Origin: Phycisphaerales bacterium UBA1161 | Lineage (GTDB): Bacteria > Planctomycetota > Phycisphaerae > Tepidisphaerales > Tepidisphaeraceae | DNA: 25,523 bases | Direction of reading: 5' to 3' | NCBI GenBank assembly: GCA_002311745.1 | Contig: DBZL01000050.1 | Span: forward strand, 1 to 25,523 | Shown here: in pieces, positions 1-7,237 of the stretch | Layout of the letters: each line of letters starts with the position of its first letter | Numbering within the stretch: the first letter of the stretch is position 1 | Translations under genes and position numbers: made by a program | The notes under the pieces: model-generated | What the model saw: only the letters and a program-made list of their open reading frames with translations | Databases searched by the model: none | Told to the model about the DNA's origin: nothing

Positions 1-86
1 CCCACCGTTCGTGGGGAAGCCCAGCAAGATTAGGACTGGGCTATCTTCCTCGGACCTCCGCACGGACGCGGCGCGGGGAAGTGAAC
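1..86 (+). repeat. Interspersed repeat segment, copy A
   Basis: This edge segment is a mosaic of two repeats found again in the window. Bases 2-22 match the reverse complement of 1948-1968 with one mismatch. Bases 23-86 align with 2201-2264, including a perfect 23-base match (64-86 against 2242-2264) and a shared start of the form AGCAAGATTAGGAYTGGGC. Similarity weakens after base 86 but may continue for some 30 bases. No coding function is apparent. Confidence 0.7.
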
Positions 87-137
87 GGATAGGTCTGATC
101 CTTCAGCGTCCCCCGCCGGTCCCATTGCGACAATCCC

Positions 138-188
138 GGGACGAAGAAAAGGGGACGAAGAAAAAGCGACGCCCAACTCTTCGCTTTT
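138..188. terminator. Short direct repeats and possible weak terminator after the 206-409 gene
   Basis: A 13-base unit, GGGACGAAGAAAA, occurs at 138-150 and 152-164. Bases 162-169 (AAAAGCGA) pair with 181-188 (TCGCTTTT) to form an 8-bp stem with an 11-base loop. Read on the minus strand, this lies just past the stop of the small gene at 206-409 and its 3' arm ends in a T-run. The stem has only three G/C pairs, so it would be a weak terminator. Confidence 0.3.
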
Positions 189-205
189 GATGCCCCTATT
201 TCCGG

Positions 206-409
206 TCAAATGCCGCGTTGCTTTAACCTGCGCTCATACTCCACCCTAAGCAAAAATGTTGGCTTTACCCCAGTACGCTCTTTAAGCCTGCTGACCAGTT
301 CCTCATCGGTTAGGTCCACGTTGTCAAAGGGTCTACGAACAGGTCCCCCTGCCTTCGGGTCTAAAGACGCAGATGTGAACTTGTCCAATTCTTCCCTTGA
401 AAGATTCAT
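206..409 (-). CDS. Small hypothetical protein (67 aa)
   Basis: A 67-residue, highly charged soluble protein with no signal peptide or membrane segment. I do not recognise a family. The ATG at 407-409 is preceded on the minus strand by a purine-rich GAGGAAG about 3-5 bases upstream, which supports real translation. The C-terminal half (VDLTDEELVSRLKERTG, then LLRVEYERRLKQ) looks helical and basic. An inverted repeat and a pair of direct repeats lie 36-90 bases upstream and could be its control region. It could be a nucleic-acid-binding accessory protein, but nothing visible proves this. Confidence 0.5.
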   Translation of the reverse strand: MNLSREELDKFTSASLDPKAGGPVRRPFDNVDLTDEELVSRLKERTGVKPTFLLRVEYERRLKQRGI

Positions 410-731
410 CGCTTCCTCTGCCCAAAAGCGGGCTAAAAATGATTCGACAGTCTGTCTAAACCGGCAAAAGCAGACTGTCGCCCTCTGCCTAAACCGGCGA
501 ACGCCTGATCGTCGATTGCTCTAAGGCATGGCAACACCCCGCTTTCAGGCCGGCCCCAAAGGATAAGTACATTTTCGGAGGCGACTCGTAGAACGAGGCG
601 CCGCATGTGCTAGCAGCGCCGCTAAAACACCTGGGCCGCGATAGACCCGCAGGCGCACCGCCACAGTGTACAGGAGATGGCTTCTATCGGATAGGGCGAG
701 AGTCGCCAGCGGTCCGCGGGACGCCGCGGCG
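410..731. other. Intergenic stretch without a convincing gene
   Basis: This 322-base gap separates two leftward genes. Its only clear structure is the inverted and direct repeats at 445-498. A small hairpin (CCGCGG at 714-719 pairing with 724-729, loop GACG) lies immediately after the stop codon of the 732-1871 gene, without a T-run. Open frames crossing here have no ribosome-binding site and run into the neighbouring gene on the other strand, so I call none of them. Confidence 0.6.
445..498. promoter_or_regulatory. Inverted repeat plus direct repeats upstream of the 67-aa gene
   Basis: CGACAGTCTG at 445-454 and CAGACTGTCG at 471-480 form a perfect 10-bp inverted repeat with a 16-base spacer. 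A 15-base direct repeat, TCTGYCTAAACCGGC, occurs at 451-465 and 484-498, a spacing of 33 bases (about three helical turns) with one mismatch. The site lies upstream of the leftward small gene starting at 409. It could be a repressor site or a 5'-UTR hairpin. This is inference from symmetry only. Confidence 0.4.
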
Positions 732-1871
732 TCATTTCTCCATGCTTTGCGTTGTCGCGTTGTCCGGCACGATTTGGGCGGTCTCCCACCCTTGGAGTCC
801 GCCCGTGATATTCCATCGGTCGGGATGCGCTTCGTCGTCTCCGGGTCTGACGTACACGTCCGGCTTCCAAATCGCCTTTTGTCTGTCGTGGTTGACGACT
901 TCCAATTCGCAGGGAACTTTAAAACCGTGCGCGTCCCAGTCCGGCTGCGGCACGGGAGGGCCGATGGAAATGATTTTGGCCACATTGAGCCCGCCAAATT
1001 CCTCCTTGGCGTATTCTTCGATCTCGCCGCACCAGATCAAACCCACCTTCTTGTAGTCCTTGTCCACGAGCGCCTGGAAGAGCTGGCGGACCGTTTCCGC
1101 CGCGGCTTGCTCGTCCGTCATGTTTTCCTGGGCCACGCCGATGAGCTGGTTGAGTTGGTCGGCGATTCTGACATCCTTGGGCAGCTCGCCGCGGATGGAA
1201 AAGAATTTCTCCGGAATCGGAACGTTGTAGTCACTAAACTCCGACCTGGACTCCAGGACCTCTTTGGTCCCTTCGATGCGATAATATTCAATGCGGCTGA
1301 TCAAATCGGTTTTCGGGTCGATGCGGTAAACTTCCTTATTGGGAGCGTCCTTGTAGGTCACGACAATGACGCCGGGCTCCTGTTTCCCCGGCAGTGTCTG
1401 TACGTCCACATTCACCTTGCCCGCCTTTTGCTCCGCCAGCACTTCCTTCATGACCAATTGAGGCTGGCTCTGATCCAGCAAGCTCTGCATCCAGGGCGCA
1501 ATCCGTTTGGTCTGCAAAATCAGGAAACGGCGTTTGCTTTTGAACCAGAGTTCCGTTCTTTGGGGCGTCCAGGTGATGAGTTTTGCCCCGTCCTCGGTTT
1601 TCGGAAGGTAATAGCGCGCCTTTTCCACCTGGCCCTGGTCATTCGATTGAATCCAGAACTCGTTCGGTTCCGCCTCCCCGGTCTCGAAGGTCTTCACGTG
1701 CAAAAAGCGGACGCTGTTGTGCGCCTCAACAACCTGCTCGACTCCGAAAGCCTTGGGCGCGGACATGTGCAGAACTGACATGGCGATCACAATGCAGACG
1801 ACGATGACCGCCGCCGCGCCGACGGTTGCGCCCAACGCCACTGGCCAACGATGTTTCAATTGAGTGCTCAT
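732..1871 (-). CDS. Membrane-anchored LolA-like protein with NTF2-like C-terminus
   Basis: A 379-residue protein with one N-terminal membrane segment (about residues 10-32: VALGATVGAAAVIVVCIVIA) and a long extracytoplasmic domain. Residues about 45-225 look like the LolA/LolB beta-sheet fold often seen beside anti-sigma factors in planctomycetes: a region of the type NSVRFLHVKTFE, then alternating strands such as YRIDPKTDLISRIEYYRIEG. The C-terminal part (about 255-370) is probably NTF2-like (AAAETVRQLFQALVDKDYKK). The start at 1871 is chosen because AAGGAG lies 8 bases upstream. The frame stays open to 1991, but that extension runs through an interspersed repeat. Substrate and partner are unknown; no sigma factor is adjacent. 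Confidence 0.75.
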   Translation of the reverse strand: MSTQLKHRWPVALGATVGAAAVIVVCIVIAMSVLHMSAPKAFGVEQVVEAHNSVRFLHVKTFETGEAEPNEFWIQSNDQGQVEKARYYLPKTEDGAKLITWTPQRTELWFKSKRRFLILQTKRIAPWMQSLLDQSQPQLVMKEVLAEQKAGKVNVDVQTLPGKQEPGVIVVTYKDAPNKEVYRIDPKTDLISRIEYYRIEGTKEVLESRSEFSDYNVPIPEKFFSIRGELPKDVRIADQLNQLIGVAQENMTDEQAAAETVRQLFQALVDKDYKKVGLIWCGEIEEYAKEEFGGLNVAKIISIGPPVPQPDWDAHGFKVPCELEVVNHDRQKAIWKPDVYVRPGDDEAHPDRWNITGGLQGWETAQIVPDNATTQSMEK

Positions 1872-1947
1872 AATCGTTTCTCCTTCCGGTCTTTTGGGTT
1901 CCTGGAGAACTCGACTCATCGCCGGCCCGACCAGCGACGCCGCCTGC

Positions 1948-1968
1948 GGGCTTCCCCACGAATGGTGG
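1948..1968 (-). repeat. Inverted copy of the 21-base edge repeat
   Basis: The reverse complement reads CCACCATTCGTGGGGAAGC plus two further C residues. It differs from bases 2-22 only at one position (A for G). It sits about 77 bases upstream of the LolA-like gene's start. Its presence at the window edge next to another shared segment suggests a dispersed family. Confidence 0.65.
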
Positions 1969-2020
1969 CTGCGCTGAACGGACAAGGTCACAGTCTCCCA
2001 AGGAGAAGCCCATCCCTCAG

Positions 2021-2214
2021 ATCCTAATCTTAATCTTAATCCTGCTCCTAATCCTCTTCCTAATCCTAATCTTAATCCTAATCCTAATCCTTCTTCTTCT
2101 CCCCCTCTTTCAAGAGCCTGGCTCGGATGGCGCCAGCGAACAGACGAGTCAGATTAAGATGAAGATTAAGATTATGAACAGGATTAAGAGCAGGAGTAAG
2201 AGCAAGATTAGGAT
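2021..2214. repeat. Long imperfect inverted repeat built of degenerate hexamers
   Basis: Bases 2021-2084 consist of about ten TAATCC/TAATCT-type hexamers. Bases 2151-2214 hold the complementary hexamers (GATTAA/GATTAG). Aligned by hand, the two 64-base arms are reverse complements at 54 of 64 positions without gaps. The 66-base spacer (2085-2150) starts as a pyrimidine tract. Transcripts of the region could fold into a long hairpin. The arms are markedly AT-richer than the neighbouring genes. The function is unknown. Confidence 0.75.
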
Positions 2215-2290
2215 TGGGCGCCCTTGCTCGGACTGCGTCGTGGACGCGGCGCGGGGAAGTGAACCGACAGCTTTGCCCCTTCCGCGCCGG
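2201..2290 (+). repeat. Interspersed repeat segment, copy B
   Basis: This aligns with bases 23 to about 115. The first 64 bases are clearly homologous, and 2242-2264 are identical to 64-86. Its start overlaps the right arm of the hexamer inverted repeat, and its end lies about 20 bases from the 3' end of tRNA-Glu. Copy A likewise begins with a single hexamer remnant (AGCAAGATTAGG), so the hexamers and this segment may belong to one repeat unit. Confidence 0.65.
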
Positions 2291-2312
2291 GATCGGAAAC
2301 GCGGGAAATTAG

Positions 2313-2385
2313 TACCCCCTAGGGGAGTCGAACCCCTGTCCTCTGGCTGAGAACCAGATATCCTGGGCCACTAGACGAAGGGGGC
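2313..2385 (-). tRNA. tRNA-Glu (anticodon CTC)
   Basis: The minus strand folds into a complete 73-base cloverleaf. The acceptor stem GCCCCCT pairs with AGGGGGT (one G-U pair) and is followed by discriminator A. The D arm is TCGTCTAGTGGCCCAGGA. The anticodon stem TCTGG/CCAGA holds the loop TTCTCAG, giving anticodon CTC, which reads GAG. The T arm has the stem CAGGG/CCCTA-type pairing around GTTCGACTC. It resembles E. coli tRNA-Glu over the acceptor, D and T arms. CCA is not encoded and must be added after transcription. Confidence 0.96.
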
Positions 2386-2398
2386 GTGGCTCTGGGGC

Positions 2399-2426
2399 AT
2401 CCTACGCCAGCCATTCGGGGCGTCAA
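2399..2426 (-). promoter_or_regulatory. Sigma-70-type promoter of tRNA-Glu
   Basis: On the minus strand TTGACG (2421-2426) and TAGGAT (2399-2404) are separated by 16 bases. These match the -35 consensus at 5 of 6 positions and the -10 consensus at 4 of 6. The -10 box ends 13 bases before the mature 5' end of the tRNA, which leaves a short leader for RNase P. Confidence 0.6.
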
Positions 2427-2472
2427 GATTGGCAGATCGACGGGGGGATATGCCGATAAATCCTGGGGCTGA

Positions 2473-3732
2473 ATGAGCGAACAAAAACGATTTTTGAGCG
2501 TCGAGAATCTGCTGCCGCGGCGGCGTGTGCGGTTCGTGGCCTGGTGCGTGATCGTTGTCAGCGTGGTTCTGCTGGCGGCGTCATTTTTGCTCGCGCGGGG
2601 CGGGCATACGCCGGCGGGGACGCGATTGGGCGGCGACTTCCCGCAGTTTTATGTGGCGGGACAGATTCTCACCAAGTACGGGCCGAAAAATCTGTACGAT
2701 CTTGCCCTGCAATCGCGATTGTTTTTACAGCTGATGCCGGGGGAAAAGGCGGGGCTTCCGTTTGCCTATCCGCCGATTGTGGCGGTGGCGGTGTGGCCGC
2801 TGTCGGGGTTGCCGTATGCGGCGGCGGCCCTGATCTGGGCGGGGCTGTCGGCGGGATTGTACGCCCTTGGATTGGCGCTGCTGTGGCAAAGCTGCGGCGC
2901 GATTCCGCGGCGGGACCGATGGCTGGCGATTTGGATTTCGCTGGCGTTTGAGCCGTTTGTCTTCGAATGCATTCATGGAGGGCAGATCTCGGCGCTGGCG
3001 TTTGCGGCGGTCTGTGCGGCGATTTTTCTGGATCGGCGCGGGCGGACTTTTGCCGCGGGAATCGCCCTGGGCGTTTTGGCGTATAAGCCGACGCTGCTGG
3101 TGCTGATCCCGCTGGCGGTGCTGCTGAGCCGGCAGTGGAAAACGCTTTTGGGGTTAGCCACGACGGTGGCGGTGGGGGCGCTGGCGTCGGTGTGGAGCGT
3201 TGGGCCAACGGCGTGCGGGCAGTTCCTTAAGATGATGGGGACGTACACGCGGGCCGTGGGAGCGGGCGATGGTTTCCCGACGTGGAAGTACGTGGATGTG
3301 TGCTCGTTCGTGCGGTTGGCGCTGCATCGGCCAATGGTGTCGCTGTGGATGGTGGGCCTGCTGGTGGGGTTGATGGTTCTGCTGGTGCGGCGGGGGTCGG
3401 CGGTGGTGAATCGCCCGGCGTGGGCATGGGCCATTGGGGCGACCCTCGTGGTGAATCTTTACGTGGGCATATACGATACAGTGCTGGTGGCGGCGGTCTT
3501 GTGGTTGATGGCGGATGCGTCGTATCGGCAATACGGCCGGCTGAGCGCGGAACTGGCATGGCTGATGGCGGCGGTGTTTGTGACGCCGTGGATTACGCAG
3601 CCGCTGGCGCGGTACGGCGGGGTTCAGCTCTACACGCTGGTTTTGGTGCTGGTGGCGATATGGGCGGCGTACGGGGGCGTCAAAACCATTGATCGCGAAG
3701 CAGTTTCAGTTGCGCCCAATCCTCCTCGCTGA
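2473..3732 (+). CDS. GT87-type (DUF2029) polytopic membrane glycosyltransferase
   Basis: A 419-residue protein with roughly nine to ten hydrophobic segments, from about residue 22 to 405. The first extracytoplasmic loop carries GGDFPQFYVAGQ (about 53-64) and then FAYPP (about 97-101). This is the arrangement of the GT87/DUF2029 family, whose characterised members such as mycobacterial PimE use polyprenyl-phosphate-linked mannose; the Asp of GDF is the likely catalytic residue by analogy. It would glycosylate a lipid or envelope glycan on the outer face of the inner membrane. The acceptor is unknown. Its last 53 bases overlap the end of the convergent gene at 3680-4168. The ATG has only a weak GGGG ribosome site. 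Confidence 0.8.
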   Translation: MSEQKRFLSVENLLPRRRVRFVAWCVIVVSVVLLAASFLLARGGHTPAGTRLGGDFPQFYVAGQILTKYGPKNLYDLALQSRLFLQLMPGEKAGLPFAYPPIVAVAVWPLSGLPYAAAALIWAGLSAGLYALGLALLWQSCGAIPRRDRWLAIWISLAFEPFVFECIHGGQISALAFAAVCAAIFLDRRGRTFAAGIALGVLAYKPTLLVLIPLAVLLSRQWKTLLGLATTVAVGALASVWSVGPTACGQFLKMMGTYTRAVGAGDGFPTWKYVDVCSFVRLALHRPMVSLWMVGLLVGLMVLLVRRGSAVVNRPAWAWAIGATLVVNLYVGIYDTVLVAAVLWLMADASYRQYGRLSAELAWLMAAVFVTPWITQPLARYGGVQLYTLVLVLVAIWAAYGGVKTIDREAVSVAPNPPR

Positions 3733-4168
3733 ACCAATTGGGGCGTTTGTCGCCGGCGCCCATCAAGTTGGAGAAGAAGGTTTCGGCTTCGGCTTCGATC
3801 ATCTCGCGGTTCGAGCCCATCTCCAGGCGCGTGGCGTAGAGATCATCCTCGGCGCTGGCCAGGCGCAGGGCTTCCTGGCCGGCGTATTTGCGGACCAAGT
3901 TGGCCAGCGAAGTATAAAAATACCAGACCGGCTCGTCCGGCACGGGCGGCGGTTTGCAGTGGCGGTTGAGGGCGTGCTGGAAATACCGGACTTTGGCATC
4001 CCAGTCGAGGTGGGAGTCCAGCGCCAGGGTGATGTACTGTCCGACCTTGGCCGCTTCGTGGGCGAAGGGATTTCCGCTGGCATCGGCGTCGCGAATGAGG
4101 ATGGCGTATTCCGATTCGGGAAGCCCGACCTGCGGCATTTGGGGAAGGATAGGTTGCTGCGGCTGCAT
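3680..4168 (-). CDS. Conserved-looking hypothetical protein (162 aa)
   Basis: A soluble, acidic, mostly helical protein with no signal peptide or membrane segment and an aromatic-rich core (DEPVWYFYTSLANLVRKYAG, then NWFSEEDWAQLKLL at the end). I do not recognise a named family. The frame could be extended to a TTG at 4204, but the ATG at 4166-4168 has GAGGG about 7 bases upstream and is preferred. Its 3' end overlaps the GT87 gene tail to tail by 53 bases. It diverges from the GH57 gene at 4358, with a 189-base spacer that must hold both promoters. A TATACT at 4247-4252 is the best -10-like box I see there, without a clear -35. Confidence 0.7.
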   Translation of the reverse strand: MQPQQPILPQMPQVGLPESEYAILIRDADASGNPFAHEAAKVGQYITLALDSHLDWDAKVRYFQHALNRHCKPPPVPDEPVWYFYTSLANLVRKYAGQEALRLASAEDDLYATRLEMGSNREMIEAEAETFFSNLMGAGDKRPNWFSEEDWAQLKLLRDQWF

Positions 4169-4357
4169 CCGGACGCCCTCGTCCGACGAACGGCGCAGTT
4201 CCAAACCGCGGCGCTTTTGAAAATCAGCCTTTTGAGACCGGAGCTCTATACTACCGCGGTGCGCTGTTCAAACAAGCGTTAAGTCGTCTCTATCATTGAT
4301 TTTCGGTCGTTTTTGGGATGGTATTAAGTTGGCTGGGAAACCGACTGGAGCGTGATT

Positions 4358-6049
4358 ATGAGTCATTCGCTGGGCAGCTTGTGCATCGTGTTGCACGGGC
4401 ATCTGCCCTACGTGCTGCATCACGGGTCGTACCCGCACGGCGAAGCATGGCTGTACGAGGCGGCGACGGAAACCTACCTGCCGCTATTGGACCTGATCGG
4501 CCAGTGCGCCCTGCTGAAGGCGCGGCCGGCGATCACCATCGGCCTGACGCCCGTGCTGCTGGAGCAGTTGGCCCACGAGGATTTCAAGACGGGCCTGGAA
4601 GCGTATCTGAAGCATCGCATGGCCCGCGCCTCCGACGATCAGCGCGAGTTTGAAAAATCCGGCCAGGCGCACCAGGCGCACCTGGCGCGATGGTGGCAGA
4701 GCTGGTACGCGGACCGCCTCGAGCATTTCCATCGCATCGGGCGCGACATTCCGCGCGAGTTTGCCCAGCGCGTCAGCGAAGGTCACATTCAGGTCCTGAC
4801 CAGCAGCGTCACGCACGCGTACCTGCCGCTGGTGCTGACGGACCAGTCGATCCGCGCGCAGATCGCCGCGGGGACGGCAGTGACGCGGCGTCGGCTGGGC
4901 ATCGAAGCGCGCGGCCTGTGGCTGCCGGAATGCGCCTACCGGCCGCATTGGGACCATTGGCTGCCATCCGTGCTATACGGCGATGCCCGGGACCGGCCTG
5001 GTCTGGAAACGTTCATGGCTGACGCCGGCATCACGCATTTTTTCGTGGACACCGATCTGATCACGCAAAGCGAGGCGATGGGGACCTTCGACGGCGGGCG
5101 GTTCCAGAGCGTGGCGCCGGCGCAGGTGCATTGGGACACGCAGCGGGGCTGGCGCGAGGTCCTGGAACCGGTGGGGGTGGTCAGCGAGCCGCAGGCGCCG
5201 CGATGCTTTGCCCTGGGCCGGCATCCGGGCGTCAGCGAGCAGGTGTGGAGCGGCTCGGTGGGGTATCCCGGCAACTCGGTCTACCTGGAATTTCACAAGA
5301 AGCACGGTCATCGCGGCCTGCGGTATTGGAAGGTCACGGACAACAAGAGCGATTTGGGGAAGAAGGACCTATACCAGCCGGACGACGTGGCGGGAAAAAT
5401 CCACGAGCACGCGACGCATTTTTGCTCGGTGGTGCGCCAGGTGCTCCAGGAGTACCACCAGCGCACCGGCCGCCGCGGCGTGTGCGTGGCGCCGTTCGAC
5501 GCCGAGTTGTTCGGACACTGGTGGTTCGAAGGTCCGCGATTTTTGCGGGATGTCATCCTCACGATGTCGCACGAGGCGTCCGTGTCGCTGTCGACGGCGC
5601 AGGAGGCGCTGGATCGGCATCCGCCGGATAAGGTGGTGCGCCTGCCCGAAGGTTCCTGGGGTGAAAAAGGGAATCACAGCGTCTGGATGAACGACAAGAC
5701 GCGCTGGATGTGGGAAGTGGAATATCGGGCGGAGCGGAGCATGGTGGAGATGGTGCGTCAGTTGCCGTGGAAGAGCGACTATTCAGTGGCGGAGCATCTG
5801 CGGCGAGCCGGGCGGCAATTGCTTTTGCTGCAGGCCAGCGATTGGCCGTTCGTGGTGCACACCAGCGGGGCGGTGGACTACGGGATTCAGCGGTTTTCCG
5901 GGCACGCGACGAATTTCGAGCGAGCCTCGCAAATCGCCCAGCAGTGCGCCGCCGCAGCGGCTCTGAGCGATTTGCAGAGAATCGAGATGCAGGACATGGA
6001 CGCTCACGACAGCGTGTTGGATGAGATCGACTTAAACTGGTGGACGTGA
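4358..6049 (+). CDS. GH57 1,4-alpha-glucan branching enzyme
   Basis: A 563-residue cytosolic enzyme of the GH57/DUF1957 group that forms alpha-1,6 branches in glycogen. The N-terminal barrel starts with the family motif LHGHLPYV. The nucleophile glutamate lies in WLPECAY (residue 191). The acid/base aspartate lies in PFDAELFGHWW (residue 381). Both match the conserved motifs of characterised GH57 branching enzymes such as Thermus TTHA1902 and Thermococcus TK1436. A helical C-terminal domain (about 430-535) contains LLLLQASDWPF. An ATG start is chosen over the in-frame GTG six bases upstream because GGAG sits 7 bases before it. No glycogen synthase gene is adjacent. Confidence 0.92.
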   Translation: MSHSLGSLCIVLHGHLPYVLHHGSYPHGEAWLYEAATETYLPLLDLIGQCALLKARPAITIGLTPVLLEQLAHEDFKTGLEAYLKHRMARASDDQREFEKSGQAHQAHLARWWQSWYADRLEHFHRIGRDIPREFAQRVSEGHIQVLTSSVTHAYLPLVLTDQSIRAQIAAGTAVTRRRLGIEARGLWLPECAYRPHWDHWLPSVLYGDARDRPGLETFMADAGITHFFVDTDLITQSEAMGTFDGGRFQSVAPAQVHWDTQRGWREVLEPVGVVSEPQAPRCFALGRHPGVSEQVWSGSVGYPGNSVYLEFHKKHGHRGLRYWKVTDNKSDLGKKDLYQPDDVAGKIHEHATHFCSVVRQVLQEYHQRTGRRGVCVAPFDAELFGHWWFEGPRFLRDVILTMSHEASVSLSTAQEALDRHPPDKVVRLPEGSWGEKGNHSVWMNDKTRWMWEVEYRAERSMVEMVRQLPWKSDYSVAEHLRRAGRQLLLLQASDWPFVVHTSGAVDYGIQRFSGHATNFERASQIAQQCAAAAALSDLQRIEMQDMDAHDSVLDEIDLNWWT

Positions 6050-6113
6050 CGGGCCTGTTGCGAGGCGGTTTCAGAAAGGAGAAAGGAGGTCAAGGAAAAA
6101 GGGGGTCAGGACC

Positions 6114-6130
6114 GGCTCTGTCTCTACCCC
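6114..6130 (+). repeat. IS left terminal inverted repeat
   Basis: GGCTCTGTCTCTACCCC, an exact reverse complement of 7175-7191. It contains the transposase stop codon (6124-6126). Confidence 0.92.
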
Positions 6131-7113
6131 GTGTTTTGATTACAGAACAGCATGATGTCGTGGGTCAGGCTCCGCAAAAGCATTTCCTGTTGACGCCGTT
6201 CGGGTTTGATGGAACGCAACGCGTCGCCGAAGTTGCGTTTCATCATGCTGTGAACTGTTTCGCTCTGGCTGCGCTGGCCGTAGGGTTTACGGTCGGCCTT
6301 GCGTGCGAAGCGTTGTTTCATCAGCCGGCGGAAGCGGCCGTGGGGCGGCTTGGCGCTGGGGCGGCCGATTCTCGGTGGAATGATGGATCGCACGCCCATC
6401 TTCATGCGCGCGGCGCGGTGATTCCTTTCCAAGTCGTATCCCGCGTCGGCGACAACCGTTGTGACTTTGGCTCGCTTGCCGGCGGAACGCAGCAGCGGCT
6501 GGAAGTCAGGCATGTCCGAGCCGTTGCCGATGCGCGCGCGGGCAGCGAGGATCAGATGGCAACTCGATGCCACCGCCAGCGCCAGCTTGGGCATCTGCCG
6601 GACCGCCCGGGATCGCCGGCGGTTGACTTGGGCGGGCGTTTCGCCCTTTGTTTCCGATGTTTTTGCGTATTTCTCTCCCTCGCCCAGTCCCATCTTGCGG
6701 CAGACGCGATCGTAATGTCTTGAGCGATGCCGCTGCTCGTAACACGTGCTGTCAATGGCCAGCGGCTTGCTCGACAGCTTCAGTTACCGCGCCTTCTGGA
6801 AATGCTCGCTCATCAATTCGAGCATGGACCTGACGTGACGCTCGGCGATCAAAACGCCGAAGGCGCGCCACAGCGTGTTATGGTCCGGCGGCCTGGACAT
6901 GCCGATGTCGGCCAGCCACTCCCTCGCGTCGCGCAGAAAATCTTCACACTTGCGGTAACTGAGCTGGAGCATCTCGCGCACGACGAGACAGGCAAACAAC
7001 TGCGGCAACGTGAAGTCGTGCCGACTGAACCGATGCGCGTAGGACGGCCAAATATCGTTCGCCAGTGCGTAGGCTTGGTGTATCACCGTCCGTGACGAGC
7101 GTGATGTCTCCAT
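6124..7113 (-). pseudogene. DDE transposase (IS4/IS5 superfamily) interrupted by one in-frame stop
   Basis: Reading one frame from the ATG at 7113 gives about 328 codons with a single TAA at 6784-6786 (codon 110). The N-terminal part contains DFTLPQLFACLVVREML and a typical helical domain (LSYRKCEDFLRDAREWL). After the stop the frame continues into the catalytic domain. The first Asp is in AIDST (6751-6753, codon 121), the second in VVADAGYD (6445-6447, codon 223) and the Glu in SETVHSMMKRN (6259-6261, codon 285). All three DDE residues are intact but lie beyond the stop, so the ATG product lacks them. No frameshift is needed. It looks like a recent nonsense mutation, unless the stop is read through. 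Confidence 0.88.
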
Positions 7114-7174
7114 CCTGCATCTTGTCGCAATGCAGGATAGACCGCGCTACCGAACAATCGCCGAACTGATTTGC

Positions 7175-7191
7175 GGGGTAGAGACAGAGCC
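7175..7191 (-). repeat. IS right terminal inverted repeat
   Basis: GGGGTAGAGACAGAGCC, an exact reverse complement of 6114-6130, directly followed by the GGTCAGGACC direct repeat. Confidence 0.92.
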
Positions 7192-7237
7192 GGTCAGGAC
7201 CCCTTATGGCTTCCCGTGAGTACATAAGGAGAGGGGA

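Larger units (their letters stand above)
1872..2312. other. Repeat-filled intergenic region
   Basis: These 441 bases hold, in order, an inverted copy of the edge repeat (1948-1968), a long hexamer-based inverted repeat (2021-2214), and copy B of the edge segment (2201 to about 2290). They separate the LolA-like gene from tRNA-Glu. No coding frame here has a credible ribosome-binding site. Confidence 0.7.
6104..7201 (-). mobile_element. Insertion sequence (1078 bp) with 17-bp terminal repeats and flanking 10-bp repeats
   Basis: The element proper is 6114-7191. Its ends are a perfect 17-bp inverted repeat (GGCTCTGTCTCTACCCC). Directly outside lies GGTCAGGACC on both sides (6104-6113 and 7192-7201), which fits a 10-bp target duplication. 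Because GGTCAGGACC is nearly its own reverse complement, the inverted repeat could also be read as longer, with two mismatches. One leftward transposase gene fills the element, and its stop codon lies inside the terminal repeat. The DDE layout fits the IS4/IS5 superfamily; the exact family is unresolved. Confidence 0.9.

Noticed and set aside
666..1778. 370-codon plus-strand frame opposite the LolA-like gene
   Set aside because: No ribosome site. The minus-strand gene has a membrane segment, a good AAGGAG and sensible domain structure.
1872..1991. N-terminal extension of the LolA-like protein
   Set aside because: The added 40 codons run through an interspersed repeat, and a strong ribosome site precedes the internal ATG at 1871.
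2159..2350. 63-codon plus-strand frame crossing the tRNA
   Set aside because: It is built of hexamer repeat plus the antisense of tRNA-Glu.
6784..6786. Transposase considered as two genes joined by programmed frameshifting
   Set aside because: Both halves are in the same frame and are separated only by one stop codon, so no frameshift is involved.
7202..7229. CCTTATG / CATAAGG inverted repeat after the first GT41 gene, considered as a terminator
   Set aside because: Only a 7-bp AT-rich stem with a 14-base loop and no T-run on the minus strand.
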